Assembly: GCA_946183415.1 (NCBI GenBank)
Contig: CAMHAM010000011.1
Location: forward strand, 1-64,000
Reading direction: 5' to 3'
Length of the DNA stretch: 64,000 bases
Source: an uncultured Prevotella sp.
GTDB lineage: Bacteria; Bacteroidota; Bacteroidia; Bacteroidales; Bacteroidaceae
Shown: positions 15,472-23,721 of the stretch, piece by piece
How positions within the stretch are numbered: the stretch's first letter is position 1
Layout of the letters: each line of letters opens with the position of its first letter
The notes under the pieces: generated by a model
Databases searched by the model: none
Seen by the model: only the letters and a program-made list of their open reading frames with translations
What the model was told of the DNA's origin: nothing
Translations under genes and position numbers: made by a program

Positions 15472-16275
15472 ATGAAGAAATTATCAATTTTCGCTGTAGC
15501 ATTCGCAGCAATGGTCTTCGCAGCATGCGGAGGAAACAAGAGTGGTAACACTGTAGAGACAAACGACTCTATCAAGAGTTTTGAGCAGGAGCAGATTGAG
15601 GCCAGCATCAAGATGCACGTTGACAGCCTCGCTTCTGAGATTGGCAAGCTGAAGCAGCTTCCCGTTATGCAGGCCAGCAATGGCACCATCAAACTGACAA
15701 AAGAAGAGTTGCAGGTAAAGCCCACCTATCTGCTGGCTCCTGCCGTAGCAGAGAATGCTACCACATTGGCTGAGAAGTACCGCATGCTCGCTGCTCTCCA
15801 GGTTGACGCTCAGACAGCTAAGCTCTATGAGATGCCTACCGATGAGTATGACAAGGCTATTACTAAACTGGCTACCGATATCAATGACCCCTCTTTCAAG
15901 GCTATCGAGGATGATGCTCCTATAGCAGAGGCTACTGAGGCTCTCTACAATGCCATGAACGAGAACGGCCGTATCAACTACTTCTGGCAGATTGCTGCTG
16001 CATCTCTCGTTGAGCAGCTCTATTTGGTTAACCAGAACACTGAGAAGTTCCTCGCTGCTTTCGACGACGAGGCTGCTGCCAACTCTACCTTCCGTATCGT
16101 GCTGATTCTCGACGCTCTGGATCGTCTGTCTGAGTATGATCCCGACATCAAGCCCGTTGCTGACGCACTGGCTCCTCTGGATGTTCTCAACGCAACAACT
16201 GTTGCTGAGCTGAAGACTCAGTTGACTGAGGCTAAGGACAAGATCGACGCTGCTCGTCAGTCACTGATGAAGTAA
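15472..16275 (+). CDS. Lipoprotein of unknown function
   Basis: A 267-residue protein with a signal peptide and lipobox (FAAC followed by GGNKS). The mature part is rich in Ala, Glu, Lys and Leu and looks mostly alpha-helical, with a run of predicted coiled-coil character around residues 30-60 and again near the end. I recognise no family. It follows the ABCG-like exporter by 47 bases with no terminator between, and is followed by a clear terminator, so it may be co-transcribed with the exporter and help it. The codon usage is GCT/AAG-rich, which can mark a well-expressed gene. Confidence 0.8.
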   Translation: MKKLSIFAVAFAAMVFAACGGNKSGNTVETNDSIKSFEQEQIEASIKMHVDSLASEIGKLKQLPVMQASNGTIKLTKEELQVKPTYLLAPAVAENATTLAEKYRMLAALQVDAQTAKLYEMPTDEYDKAITKLATDINDPSFKAIEDDAPIAEATEALYNAMNENGRINYFWQIAAASLVEQLYLVNQNTEKFLAAFDDEAAANSTFRIVLILDALDRLSEYDPDIKPVADALAPLDVLNATTVAELKTQLTEAKDKIDAARQSLMK

Positions 16276-16294
16276 GGATTACACCTTATTATAT

Positions 16295-16332
16295 ATAGCC
16301 CTCAGAAGTGCAACACTTCCGAGGGCTATTTT
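16295..16332. terminator. Intrinsic terminator
   Basis: Stem ATAGCCCTCAGAAGTG with CACTTCCGAGGGCTAT (one mismatch) followed by a T run on the plus strand. It lies after the lipoprotein gene and just beyond the ribD stop on the other strand, so it may serve both. Confidence 0.85.
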
Positions 16333-16347
16333 TATGGTTGCAGACAT

Positions 16348-17262
16348 TTATCGACGAAACGTCACGATTCTGTTGCCATCGTATATCTCTGAACTGACAA
16401 CCTTGGCTTCAGAAGGCACCTGAGGCGCACGTGTACCGTCTGTGACGGTCAGGTCGGAGGTCTCCACACGGATCTCATCCCACAGATGTTGCTCCAGGAA
16501 GGAATTCAGTGTCTTGGCGCCTCCCTCGACAATCAGCGACTGTATATGATGGGCATGCAGACTCTCCAGATTCAGCGGATGGGCATGATCAATGACGAGC
16601 CGCTTGGGAGCAGGACCATACCAATCACGGACATTCAACAGTGGACGATCCCGTTCTTCCGTCACACGCCCCACCAGGATAGCATCCTCCTCTGCGCGCA
16701 GCTTATGGGATAGCATCTTGGTAAAATCATTGGAAATCTGGACAGGCTTGAAGTGGTCATCGATGAAGCCATTGGCTGTCTGCGCCCATTTCAGGATGAT
16801 ATAAGGACGCTTTTCACGATGGAACGTAAAGAAACGGCGATTCAGATGCTTACATTCCGCCTCAAGAACACCAACCTCTACCTCGATCCCAGCCTCACGC
16901 AACTTTCTGATACCCCGACCTTGTACCTCAGCAAACTCATCGATACAGCCCACGACCACCCGTCGTACACCTTTCTTAATGATAAGATCGGCACAAGGTG
17001 GTGTCTTGCCATAGTGCGAGCAAGGCTCCAGACTCACATAAATGGTAGACTCAGACAACAAAGCCTCATCCTCTGGGCGCACAGAAGCAAAGGCGTTCAC
17101 CTCTGCATGCCCCTCACCACAGCGCACATGATAACCCTCGCCAATGATTCTGCCATCAGCACTGACAATCACCGCTCCCACCATCGGGTTGGGCTTCGCA
17201 TTCTGCTGTCCGTTCTTGGCCAGCTGAATACAGCGTCGCATGAATTTTTCGTCGCCGTTCAT
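16348..17262 (-). CDS. ribD: Riboflavin biosynthesis deaminase/reductase
   Basis: A 304-residue bifunctional enzyme of riboflavin synthesis, acting on the pyrimidine made from GTP. The N-terminal deaminase has NPMVGAVIV, the zinc site GEGHAEVNAF and LEPCSHYGKTPPCADLI. The C-terminal reductase includes PYIILKWAQTANGFI and SLIVEGGAKTLNSFL. It is slightly shorter than the 340-370 residues often seen, with the shortening in the reductase half. The start at 17262 (MNGDEKFM) was chosen; further upstream in-frame codons run into a T/C-rich simple tract and overlap the prmC promoter. It is divergent from prmC. Confidence 0.92.
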   Translation of the reverse strand: MNGDEKFMRRCIQLAKNGQQNAKPNPMVGAVIVSADGRIIGEGYHVRCGEGHAEVNAFASVRPEDEALLSESTIYVSLEPCSHYGKTPPCADLIIKKGVRRVVVGCIDEFAEVQGRGIRKLREAGIEVEVGVLEAECKHLNRRFFTFHREKRPYIILKWAQTANGFIDDHFKPVQISNDFTKMLSHKLRAEEDAILVGRVTEERDRPLLNVRDWYGPAPKRLVIDHAHPLNLESLHAHHIQSLIVEGGAKTLNSFLEQHLWDEIRVETSDLTVTDGTRAPQVPSEAKVVSSEIYDGNRIVTFRR

Positions 17263-17303
17263 ATATTTTTCACTTTTCACTTTTCTCTTTTCACTTTTTT
17301 TCT

Positions 17304-17311
17304 TACCTTTG
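17304..17311 (+). promoter_or_regulatory. -7 box TACCTTTG for prmC
   Basis: TACCTTTG ends nine bases before the prmC ATG at 17320, so the transcript would have almost no leader. Confidence 0.6.
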
Positions 17312-17319
17312 TACCCACT

Positions 17320-18174
17320 ATGACATACGAAGAACTTTGGCACAGACTGACCCCTATCTACGACACAAGTGAGGCAAAAGCGATTGTCCGCTGGGTACTC
17401 GATGTGCGCTTCGCTCTATCGATGACTGACATTCTCTGTGGCAAAGTTACGGAATTATCTTCAAATGACCAAACGGAACTGGAAAAAATCATAGCACGGC
17501 TGGAAAAGGCCGAGCCTGTGCAGTATGTCTTAGGCACTGCAGACTTCTACGGGCGGCAGTTCCATGTGGCGCCAGGCGTACTCATCCCACGCCCTGAGAC
17601 AGCAGAACTTTGTCAATGGATTATCGAAAATGAGAAGCGAAAAGAGAGCCATGAAAAGTGTCGTCTACTGGATATAGGTACTGGCAGCGGATGCATCGCT
17701 ATCACCTTGGCCCTTGAGATGCCTAAGGCCGATGTCTGTGCCTGGGATATCTCCGACGAGGCTCTCCGCATCGCCCGAGGAAACGCCAAAACCCTTGGAG
17801 CCGATGTGACCTTTGAGCACCAAGACATCCTTGATTCTTCACTCTTCACTCTTCACTCTTCACTTTACAATATCATCGTCAGCAATCCTCCCTATATCCA
17901 GCCCTCAGAACGCGATGGAATGGACAAAAACGTGCTCGACTACGAGCCAGAGACAGCACTCTTTGCTCCTGAAGACAATCCCATTATCTTCTACCAGCGC
18001 ATTGGCGACTACGCCATCAGAAGTCTGACGCCTGGCGGACTACTCTATTTCGAACAGAATCCCCAGACGGCTGAAACTGTCGACAACTATCTGGAAAGTA
18101 TTGGATTCCAGGAAATAGAAATACGTAAAGACCAGTTTGGCAAACAACGATTCCTTAAAGCTAAGAAAATATGA
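17320..18174 (+). CDS. prmC: Peptide chain release factor N5-glutamine methyltransferase
   Basis: A 284-residue SAM-dependent methyltransferase that methylates the GGQ glutamine of release factors. Seen: an N-terminal helical domain, VLIPRPETAEL, the SAM motif LLDIGTGSGCIAITLAL, and the catalytic SNPPYIQPSE. The segment just before NPPY is SSLFTLHSSLY, encoded by four exact copies of a 7-bp repeat (17837-17864). That stretch is longer than usual for the family, where the loop runs straight into FDLIVSNPPY. Seven bases is not a multiple of three, so a change in copy number would shift the frame ahead of the catalytic motif. recX overlaps its stop by four bases. Confidence 0.92.
   Translation: MTYEELWHRLTPIYDTSEAKAIVRWVLDVRFALSMTDILCGKVTELSSNDQTELEKIIARLEKAEPVQYVLGTADFYGRQFHVAPGVLIPRPETAELCQWIIENEKRKESHEKCRLLDIGTGSGCIAITLALEMPKADVCAWDISDEALRIARGNAKTLGADVTFEHQDILDSSLFTLHSSLYNIIVSNPPYIQPSERDGMDKNVLDYEPETALFAPEDNPIIFYQRIGDYAIRSLTPGGLLYFEQNPQTAETVDNYLESIGFQEIEIRKDQFGKQRFLKAKKI
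17837..17864 (+). repeat. Four tandem CTTCACT heptamers in prmC
   Basis: CTTCACT repeated four times without error inside the coding sequence, immediately before the codons of the catalytic NPPY motif. Confidence 0.95.
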
Positions 18175-18662
18175 AGAAAGAAATGACCGAACAAGAGGCA
18201 TTCCTGCAACTGGCAGCCCTCTGTGCACAGACAGAGCACTGCGAGCAGGAGATGCGTGACAAGATGAAACGGTGGGAACTCGATGAGGCTGTCCAAACCC
18301 GTGTGATTGAGCGTCTTACCAAAGAGCGTTATATCGATCAGGAGCGCTTTGCACGAGCCTTTGTCAACGATAAGATTCGCTACAACAAGTGGGGACGTCG
18401 CAAGGTGCAGCAGGCGCTTTGGCAGAAACGTATTGATCAGGATATCCAGCAACGGGTGCTCGATGAAATCGACAATCAGGAATATCTTGCCGTACTCCGT
18501 CCTCTGTTGAAACAGAAGCGTAAGAGCCTCAAGGCTCAGAGCGACTACGAACTGAATCAGAAACTCGTGCGCTTTGCCTTGAGTCGAGGGTTTACGTTCG
18601 ACATCATCCGCCAGTGTCTCGATGTCGATGATGAGATGGAATACGCCGATGAAACCGATTAG
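18171..18662 (+). CDS. recX: Regulatory protein RecX
   Basis: A 163-residue, almost entirely helical, highly charged protein with three RecX-type repeats. Telling phrases are YIDQERFARAFVNDKIRYNK and WGRRKVQQALWQKRI, which match the second RecX repeat. RecX binds and limits RecA filaments. The ATG at 18171 overlaps the prmC stop by four bases, so the genes are translationally coupled; the next gene (ComF family) overlaps its 3' end by 14 bases. Confidence 0.85.
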   Translation: MKKEMTEQEAFLQLAALCAQTEHCEQEMRDKMKRWELDEAVQTRVIERLTKERYIDQERFARAFVNDKIRYNKWGRRKVQQALWQKRIDQDIQQRVLDEIDNQEYLAVLRPLLKQKRKSLKAQSDYELNQKLVRFALSRGFTFDIIRQCLDVDDEMEYADETD

Positions 18663-19350
18663 TTTCTGGCGCCGACTACTTGATTTGATTGCCCCACGCC
18701 TTTGTGTGGTCTGCGGCCATCGCCTGACGGTGACGGAAGAAGTCATCTGTGCCAAATGCAATTTCCATCTGCCAAGGACTGGTCTTCATCGCCATGCTTA
18801 CGAAAATGAGATGTCCAAGCTCTTCTGGGCGCAGATTCCTATAGAGAAAGCCACAGCCTTCTTCTATTACGAGGCCCACGCTGAGACAGCCAACATCATC
18901 TATGAGCTGAAATACAAGAATCATCCAGAGATCGGCAGTATCGTGGGGCGCATGCTGGCTAAAGAGATCCAACCCTCAGGATTTTTCGATGGAATCGACG
19001 GAATCGTACCAATCCCACTGGCTAAGAAGCGTCTGCGCCAACGTGGTTACAACCAAAGTGAGGAGATAGCCCAGGGTGTCAGCGAGATTACGGGATTACC
19101 TATTTATAAAAAGGTGGTGAGGCGCAACAGTTTCAAAGGCTCCCAGACCAACAAAGGTCATTGGGACCGCCAGGAGAATGTAGAACATGTCTTCGAACTC
19201 ATCGATGCAGAAGCCGTTAGCAACCGACATCTGCTCCTCATCGACGATGTCGTCACCACAGGAGCCACCTGTATCGCCTGTGCCAAAGCCCTCTGCCAAT
19301 CAGGCACCGTCCGCATCAGCATCCTATCCCTCGGCTTCGCCAAATCATAG
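18649..19350 (+). CDS. ComF-family phosphoribosyltransferase-like protein
   Basis: A 233-residue protein with an N-terminal zinc ribbon (LCVVCGHRL and ICAKCNFHLP) and a C-terminal PRPP-binding fold whose motif is LLIDDVVTTGATCIACAK. In other bacteria ComF helps natural DNA uptake; in Bacteroidetes it is often of unproven role. Also visible is PIPLAKKRLRQRGYNQSE, typical of the family. The start at 18649 (MKPISFW) lies inside the end of recX. It belongs to the prmC-recX operon. YifB/ComM, another gene linked to transformation elsewhere, is at 35.7 kb. Confidence 0.85.
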   Translation: MKPISFWRRLLDLIAPRLCVVCGHRLTVTEEVICAKCNFHLPRTGLHRHAYENEMSKLFWAQIPIEKATAFFYYEAHAETANIIYELKYKNHPEIGSIVGRMLAKEIQPSGFFDGIDGIVPIPLAKKRLRQRGYNQSEEIAQGVSEITGLPIYKKVVRRNSFKGSQTNKGHWDRQENVEHVFELIDAEAVSNRHLLLIDDVVTTGATCIACAKALCQSGTVRISILSLGFAKS

Positions 19351-19400
19351 ATTTTTTACTTTTTTACCTTTATACTTTTTTACCTTTATATTTTTTTTCG

Positions 19401-19408
19401 TAACTTTG
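19401..19408 (+). promoter_or_regulatory. -7 box TAACTTTG for pyrE
   Basis: TAACTTTG ends 23 bases before the pyrE ATG. The preceding 50 bases carry two copies of a TTTTTTACCTTTATA-like tract. Confidence 0.65.
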
Positions 19409-19430
19409 CGCCCAAATCAACGTTGAAGTT

Positions 19431-20060
19431 ATGGAAATCAAGAATCAATTTGCTAAGAAACTGATGGAGATTCAGGCCATCAAGTTGCAACCCAACGAGC
19501 CATTCACCTGGGCATCGGGTTGGAAATCACCTATTTACACCGACAACCGTAAGACACTGTCGTTCCCTCAGCTCCGTTCCTTCGTGAAGCTGGAGCTCTG
19601 CCACGCCATCCAGGAGCATTTCCCTGAGGCAGAGGCAGTGGCTGGCGTGGCTACAGGTGCTATTGCACAAGGTGCACTCGTGGCAGATCAGCTGGGACTC
19701 CCCTACAGTTATGTACGTCCGAAGCCTAAGGATCACGGTATGGGCAACCAGGTGGAAGGTGAGATCAAGAAGGGTGCCAAGGTGGTAGTCGTTGAGGATC
19801 TAATCTCCACTGGCGGCAGCAGTCTGAAAGCCGTCGCAGCCCTGCGAGAGTATGGCGTAGAGGTGATCGGTATGGTAGCTTCGTTCACCTATGGCTTCCC
19901 TGTGGCAGAGAAGGCCTTCGAGGAGGCTGGCGTGAAACTTATCACCCTGAGCAACTACGAGGCTGTGATTGAGGAGGCTGCCAAGACAGGCTATATCAAG
20001 GAGGCAGACAAGGCTGTGCTCGCTGAATGGCGCAAGAGCCCCGACACGTGGAAACAATAA
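19431..20060 (+). CDS. pyrE: Orotate phosphoribosyltransferase
   Basis: A 209-residue enzyme joining orotate to PRPP in pyrimidine synthesis. Visible: the PRPP motif VVVVEDLISTGGSSLKA, the catalytic-loop region YVRPKPKDHGMGNQVEGEI, and the N-terminal WASGWKSPIYTDNRK. Length is normal. It starts a cluster with a small SRPBCC protein 11 bases downstream and argH, an order common in Bacteroidales. Confidence 0.95.
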   Translation: MEIKNQFAKKLMEIQAIKLQPNEPFTWASGWKSPIYTDNRKTLSFPQLRSFVKLELCHAIQEHFPEAEAVAGVATGAIAQGALVADQLGLPYSYVRPKPKDHGMGNQVEGEIKKGAKVVVVEDLISTGGSSLKAVAALREYGVEVIGMVASFTYGFPVAEKAFEEAGVKLITLSNYEAVIEEAAKTGYIKEADKAVLAEWRKSPDTWKQ

Positions 20061-20071
20061 AAAATAGGATT

Positions 20072-20503
20072 ATGGGACTATTCGGAAGTGAATCAAAATT
20101 CGAGAGTAGCGTGAAGTTCGTCCCCTACTCTCAGCAGGCTGTCTACAACAATCTCAGCGACCTGAACAATCTGGAGAAGGTACGCGACCGCATCCCTGAG
20201 GACAAGATCAATGACTTCAGCTTCGACCAAGACACGGTGAGCCTGAATGTCAATCCCGTGGGAGAGCTGAAGCTCCGCATCTGTGATCGCGAGGAGCCTA
20301 AGTGCGTGAAGTTCGAGACCGTTCAGTCGCCCGTACCCTTCAACGTATGGGTTCAGGTGCTGCCCGTCGATGAGAACAACTCGAAGATGAAGGTGACGGT
20401 GAAGGCAGAGCTGAACCCCTTCATCAAGAGCATGGTAGAGAAACCGCTTCAGGACGGCGTAGAGAAGATCGCCGATGCCCTCGCTCAAGTACACTATGTT
20501 TAA
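20072..20503 (+). CDS. SRPBCC-fold (polyketide cyclase/START-like) protein
   Basis: A 143-residue protein starting MGLFGSESKFESSVKF. The pattern of YSQQAVYNNLSDLNNLEKVR followed by alternating beta strands and a long C-terminal helix (FIKSMVEKPLQDGVEKIADAL) fits the SRPBCC helix-grip fold, which binds hydrophobic ligands. Function is unknown. It lies between pyrE and argH with very short gaps and is probably translated from the same message. The ATG at 20072 avoids overlap with pyrE. Confidence 0.8.
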   Translation: MGLFGSESKFESSVKFVPYSQQAVYNNLSDLNNLEKVRDRIPEDKINDFSFDQDTVSLNVNPVGELKLRICDREEPKCVKFETVQSPVPFNVWVQVLPVDENNSKMKVTVKAELNPFIKSMVEKPLQDGVEKIADALAQVHYV

Positions 20504-20524
20504 GAGATATGTTTAAGGCAGGAT

Positions 20525-21862
20525 ATGAGTAAACTTTGGGAAAAGAACTTTGAAATCAACAAGGAGATAGAGCGTTTCACGGTGGGACGTGACCGCGAGA
20601 TGGACCTCTATCTGGCCAAATACGACGTATTGGGCTCGATGGCCCACATCACCATGCTCGAGAGTATCGGACTGTTGGAGAAAGACGAACTCACACAGCT
20701 GCTGGCGGAGTTGAAGAACATCTATCACTTGGCAGAGCGTGGCGAATTCGTGATCGAAGACGATGTCGAGGATGTACACTCGCAGGTAGAGATGCTACTC
20801 ACCCGTAAGTTGGGCGACATGGGCAAGAAGATCCACTCAGGCCGCAGCCGTAATGATCAGGTACTCGTAGACCTCAAGCTCTTCACCCGCCACGAGCTGA
20901 AGGAGATTGCCGACGAGGTGAAGATCCTCTTCGACGAGCTGATACAGAAGAGCAATCAGTACAAGGACGTGCTGATGCCAGGCTACACCCATCTGCAGAT
21001 TGCGATGCCATCAAGCTTCGGGCTCTGGTTTGGTGCTTACGCAGAGAGTCTCTGCGACGATATGCTCTTCCTCCAGGCAGCCTATAAGATGACCAACCGC
21101 AATCCCCTCGGCTCTGCAGCAGGCTACGGCTCGTCATTCCCCCTGAACCGTACGATGACGACGGAGCTGCTGGGCTTCGACTCGATGGACTACAACGTGG
21201 TCTATGCCCAGATGGGGCGAGGCAAGATGGAGCGCAACGTGGGCTTCGCCATCGCCACCATTGCAGGCACCATCGCCAAGATGGCCTTCGACGCCTGCCT
21301 GTTCAACTCTCAGAACTTCTCGTTTGTCAAGCTACCCAAGGAGTGTACGACAGGCTCGTCGATCATGCCCCACAAGAAGAATCCCGATGTCTTCGAGCTC
21401 ATCCGTGCCAAGTGCAACAAGCTGCAGTCGCTGCCTCAGCAGGTGACACTCATCATGAACAACCTGCCCGTGGGTTACTTCCGCGACCTGCAGATCATCA
21501 AGGAAGTCTTTTTGCCAGCCTTTGGCGAGCTGAAGGACTGTCTGCAGATGGCAGCCTATATCATCAACAAGATAGAGGTGAACGAGCACATCCTCGACAA
21601 TCCGATGTACGACCCGATGTTCAGCGTTGAAGAGGTGAACCGCCTCGCAGCCAACGGCATGCCTTTCCGCGATGCCTACAAGAAGGTGGGCCTCGACATC
21701 GAGGCAGGCAATTTCAAGGCCGACAAGCACATCCACCATACGCATGAAGGCTCTATCGGCAACCTCTGTAACGACCAGATACAGGCCCTGATGCAGCAGA
21801 CGCTCGACGGATTCCACTTCGAACGCATGACAGAGGCAGAACGTAAACTACTGGGACGCTAA
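20525..21862 (+). CDS. argH: Argininosuccinate lyase
   Basis: A 445-residue member of the fumarase/aspartase superfamily that splits argininosuccinate into arginine and fumarate. The signature loop TGSSIMPHKKNPD is present, as are DVHSQVEMLLTRKLG and IHSGRSRNDQV, which carry substrate-binding residues. Length fits the slightly short Bacteroidetes form. It is the last gene of the pyrE cluster. Confidence 0.95.
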   Translation: MSKLWEKNFEINKEIERFTVGRDREMDLYLAKYDVLGSMAHITMLESIGLLEKDELTQLLAELKNIYHLAERGEFVIEDDVEDVHSQVEMLLTRKLGDMGKKIHSGRSRNDQVLVDLKLFTRHELKEIADEVKILFDELIQKSNQYKDVLMPGYTHLQIAMPSSFGLWFGAYAESLCDDMLFLQAAYKMTNRNPLGSAAGYGSSFPLNRTMTTELLGFDSMDYNVVYAQMGRGKMERNVGFAIATIAGTIAKMAFDACLFNSQNFSFVKLPKECTTGSSIMPHKKNPDVFELIRAKCNKLQSLPQQVTLIMNNLPVGYFRDLQIIKEVFLPAFGELKDCLQMAAYIINKIEVNEHILDNPMYDPMFSVEEVNRLAANGMPFRDAYKKVGLDIEAGNFKADKHIHHTHEGSIGNLCNDQIQALMQQTLDGFHFERMTEAERKLLGR

Positions 21863-21872
21863 CAATATATTT

Positions 21873-21896
21873 GTTCTTATGTTCTTATGTTCTTAT
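21873..21896 (+). repeat. Three tandem GTTCTTAT octamers at a gene start
   Basis: GTTCTTAT occurs three times in a row. The ATG of the next gene (21879) is formed at a junction between units, and a second out-of-frame ATG occurs eight bases later. Confidence 0.9.
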
Positions 21897-22439
21897 TATC
21901 TAAAAAGGACATGGCTGTTCCTCTGTCTGATTTTAGTTTCTTGTCAGGCTGAGGCACCTTTTAGCAGAAAATACGCCTGCCAGTTTGTCTTCTCCTACGA
22001 TCAGCACCCCACGAGCTTGCTGTTCGTAGCAGCGAGGAATCCAGGCACCTACGTCTATGTGACGGCATCAGGCGACGGCTCCTCATCCTTCCGCCACGTT
22101 TACGTGACCAGCAACGACGGCAAGACGCCTCGCGAGGACAACGTCATCAGTACGGAAATTGAGAAACGCACCGCCTGTATCCTCGGAGCCAGCAACAATA
22201 TCGGCCTCATCATCGGCATGACCAACTTCAACGGGCTCTGGGCCTACGACCGCAGCTGCCCTAACTGCACTAATCTGCAGGCACTCGACTGGACGGGCAA
22301 CCGCCAACAAGTGGCCTGTCCCAAATGCAAGCGTACCTACGATCTGGAAACTGGCAGCATCACGAATGGCGAGCCAGGCGAATCCCTCCTGCGCTATCTC
22401 TGCGCCTTCGATGGCTCCCTGCTCCGCGCCTGGAACTGA
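21879..22439 (+). CDS. Small lipoprotein with a zinc-ribbon-like motif
   Basis: A 186-residue protein starting MFLCSYYLKRTWLFLCLI with a lipobox-like LVSC at about residue 22. The centre has FRHVYVTSND, and the C-terminal half has CPNCTNLQALDW and CPKCKRTYDLETG, two CxxC pairs that probably bind a metal; a Rieske-like or zinc-ribbon fold is possible. I recognise the general type from Prevotella genomes but no function. The start codon lies inside the 8-bp repeats, so expression could vary by slipped-strand change. It follows argH by 16 bases. Confidence 0.7.
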   Translation: MFLCSYYLKRTWLFLCLILVSCQAEAPFSRKYACQFVFSYDQHPTSLLFVAARNPGTYVYVTASGDGSSSFRHVYVTSNDGKTPREDNVISTEIEKRTACILGASNNIGLIIGMTNFNGLWAYDRSCPNCTNLQALDWTGNRQQVACPKCKRTYDLETGSITNGEPGESLLRYLCAFDGSLLRAWN

Positions 22440-22488
22440 GGTACTATTTTTCTTGCAGATAATTTCTGTTAAAGATTATTATAAAACA

Positions 22489-22507
22489 ATTATTATAGTA
22501 TAATAAT
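22489..22507. promoter_or_regulatory. 19-bp palindrome upstream of the AAA ATPase
   Basis: ATTATTATA-G-TATAATAAT is a perfect palindrome around a single central base, 14 bases upstream of the -7 box at 22522. Its position would suit an operator, although AT-rich palindromes can arise by chance. Confidence 0.4.
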
Positions 22508-22521
22508 CAAAGTACAATTAT

Positions 22522-22529
22522 TATCTTTG
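22522..22529 (+). promoter_or_regulatory. -7 box TATCTTTG for the AAA ATPase
   Basis: TATCTTTG ends 23 bases before the ATG at 22552. Confidence 0.65.
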
Positions 22530-22551
22530 TACGCAGAAAAGAGTTTAGCGT

Positions 22552-23673
22552 ATGATAAATAATCCCTTCATCCTGTATGGCTACGAGTCTGAAGAGTATT
22601 TCTGTGACCGTAAAGACGAGACCAGTCAGTTGTTACGACTGATAGAGAATGGCAATAATGTAGCGCTGATAGCTCCGCGTCGCATAGGAAAAACGGGGCT
22701 CATAGAGAACCTGTATCATCTGCCAAAGGTCAGAAAGAAATACTATACCTTCCTGATTGACATTTATGCCACCAAGAACATGGAGGATATGGTTATGGCA
22801 ATGGGGAGCAGCATGGTATCGTCCTTGCGGCCTTGGGGGGCCAAAGTGATGAGGAAGTTTACTGATGTCCTGGCCTCCATCCGCAGCGGCATATCTTTCG
22901 ACTACATGGGCAATCCTTCATGGAATGTGGAGGTTGGTGATATTCATACACCACGGGTGACACTTGAAGAGATTTTCCAATACATAGAGTCTGCCGATAA
23001 GCCATGTATCGTTGCGATCGATGAGTTCCAATCCGTCAGCCAATACCCTGATGGCAACACTGAAGCCTTGCTTCGCACCTTTGTACAGCATTGTCGTAAT
23101 GCCAACTTTATCTTTGCGGGCTCACAGCGTTCCATGATGGCCGAGATGTTCAATAGTCCGGCCAGGCCCTTCTACCAAAGCACCTCGATGATGAATCTCG
23201 ACTGTATCCCGATGGACAAATACTGTCTGTTTGCCCAAAATCATTTCAAGGCAGCCAACAAGACTCTTCCCACTGTTGTGTTCCAGACAGTCTATCAGCG
23301 CTTTGAGGGTGTCACTTGGTATGTACAGCGGGTTATGAATGAACTCTTTGCCATTTCCTCGCCTGGCTCAAATAGTACTGTGGAGATGATAGATTTGGCA
23401 ATCAGCAATATCCTGAAAGCTAATGAATTCAATTACCAATCGATGCTTTTCCAACTTCCTCCTAAGCAGAAAATGCTGTTAGTGGCTATCAGCAAGGCTG
23501 GCAAGGCTACTGCCATCACATCGGCAGAGTTTATCCGTCGCTGGCACCTGCCTTCAACAAGTAGCGTGCAGTCGGCCATCAAAGGGTTGCTTGAAAAGGG
23601 ATTTGTCACATCAACCCTTGGTGTCTACGAAGTTTATGACAAGTTCTTTTCTATGTGGCTGAGAAAAGATTAA
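22552..23673 (+). CDS. AAA-type ATPase of the archaeal/STAND-like ATPase group
   Basis: A 373-residue protein. Walker A is in VALIAPRRIGKTGLIENL (about residues 38-50), Walker B in PCIVAIDEFQSV (about 155-163), and a sensor-like segment FIFAGSQRSMMAEMF follows. The C-terminal roughly 90 residues look like a winged helix (TSAEFIRRWHLPSTSSVQ and then EKGFVTSTLGVYEV). This is the layout of the bacterial/archaeal P-loop ATPases often found alone or with nuclease domains; many are lineage-expanded in Bacteroidetes, and their role is unclear. It has its own promoter, a palindrome upstream and a terminator hairpin after it. Confidence 0.85.
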   Translation: MINNPFILYGYESEEYFCDRKDETSQLLRLIENGNNVALIAPRRIGKTGLIENLYHLPKVRKKYYTFLIDIYATKNMEDMVMAMGSSMVSSLRPWGAKVMRKFTDVLASIRSGISFDYMGNPSWNVEVGDIHTPRVTLEEIFQYIESADKPCIVAIDEFQSVSQYPDGNTEALLRTFVQHCRNANFIFAGSQRSMMAEMFNSPARPFYQSTSMMNLDCIPMDKYCLFAQNHFKAANKTLPTVVFQTVYQRFEGVTWYVQRVMNELFAISSPGSNSTVEMIDLAISNILKANEFNYQSMLFQLPPKQKMLLVAISKAGKATAITSAEFIRRWHLPSTSSVQSAIKGLLEKGFVTSTLGVYEVYDKFFSMWLRKD

Positions 23674-23686
23674 CGGTAGTTCGCGA

Positions 23687-23717
23687 GGGCGCAATGGTTC
23701 CAGACCCCATTGCGCCC
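23687..23717. terminator. Hairpin between convergent genes
   Basis: GGGCGCAATGG and CCATTGCGCCC pair perfectly around a nine-base loop, between the stop of the ATPase and the stop of the minus-strand lipoprotein. A near-identical hairpin follows the second copy of that lipoprotein. Confidence 0.75.
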
Positions 23718-23721
23718 AAAA

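Noticed and set aside
16753..17319. Upstream extension of prmC
   Set aside because: Would overlap ribD on the other strand almost completely; the promoter and family start favour 17320.
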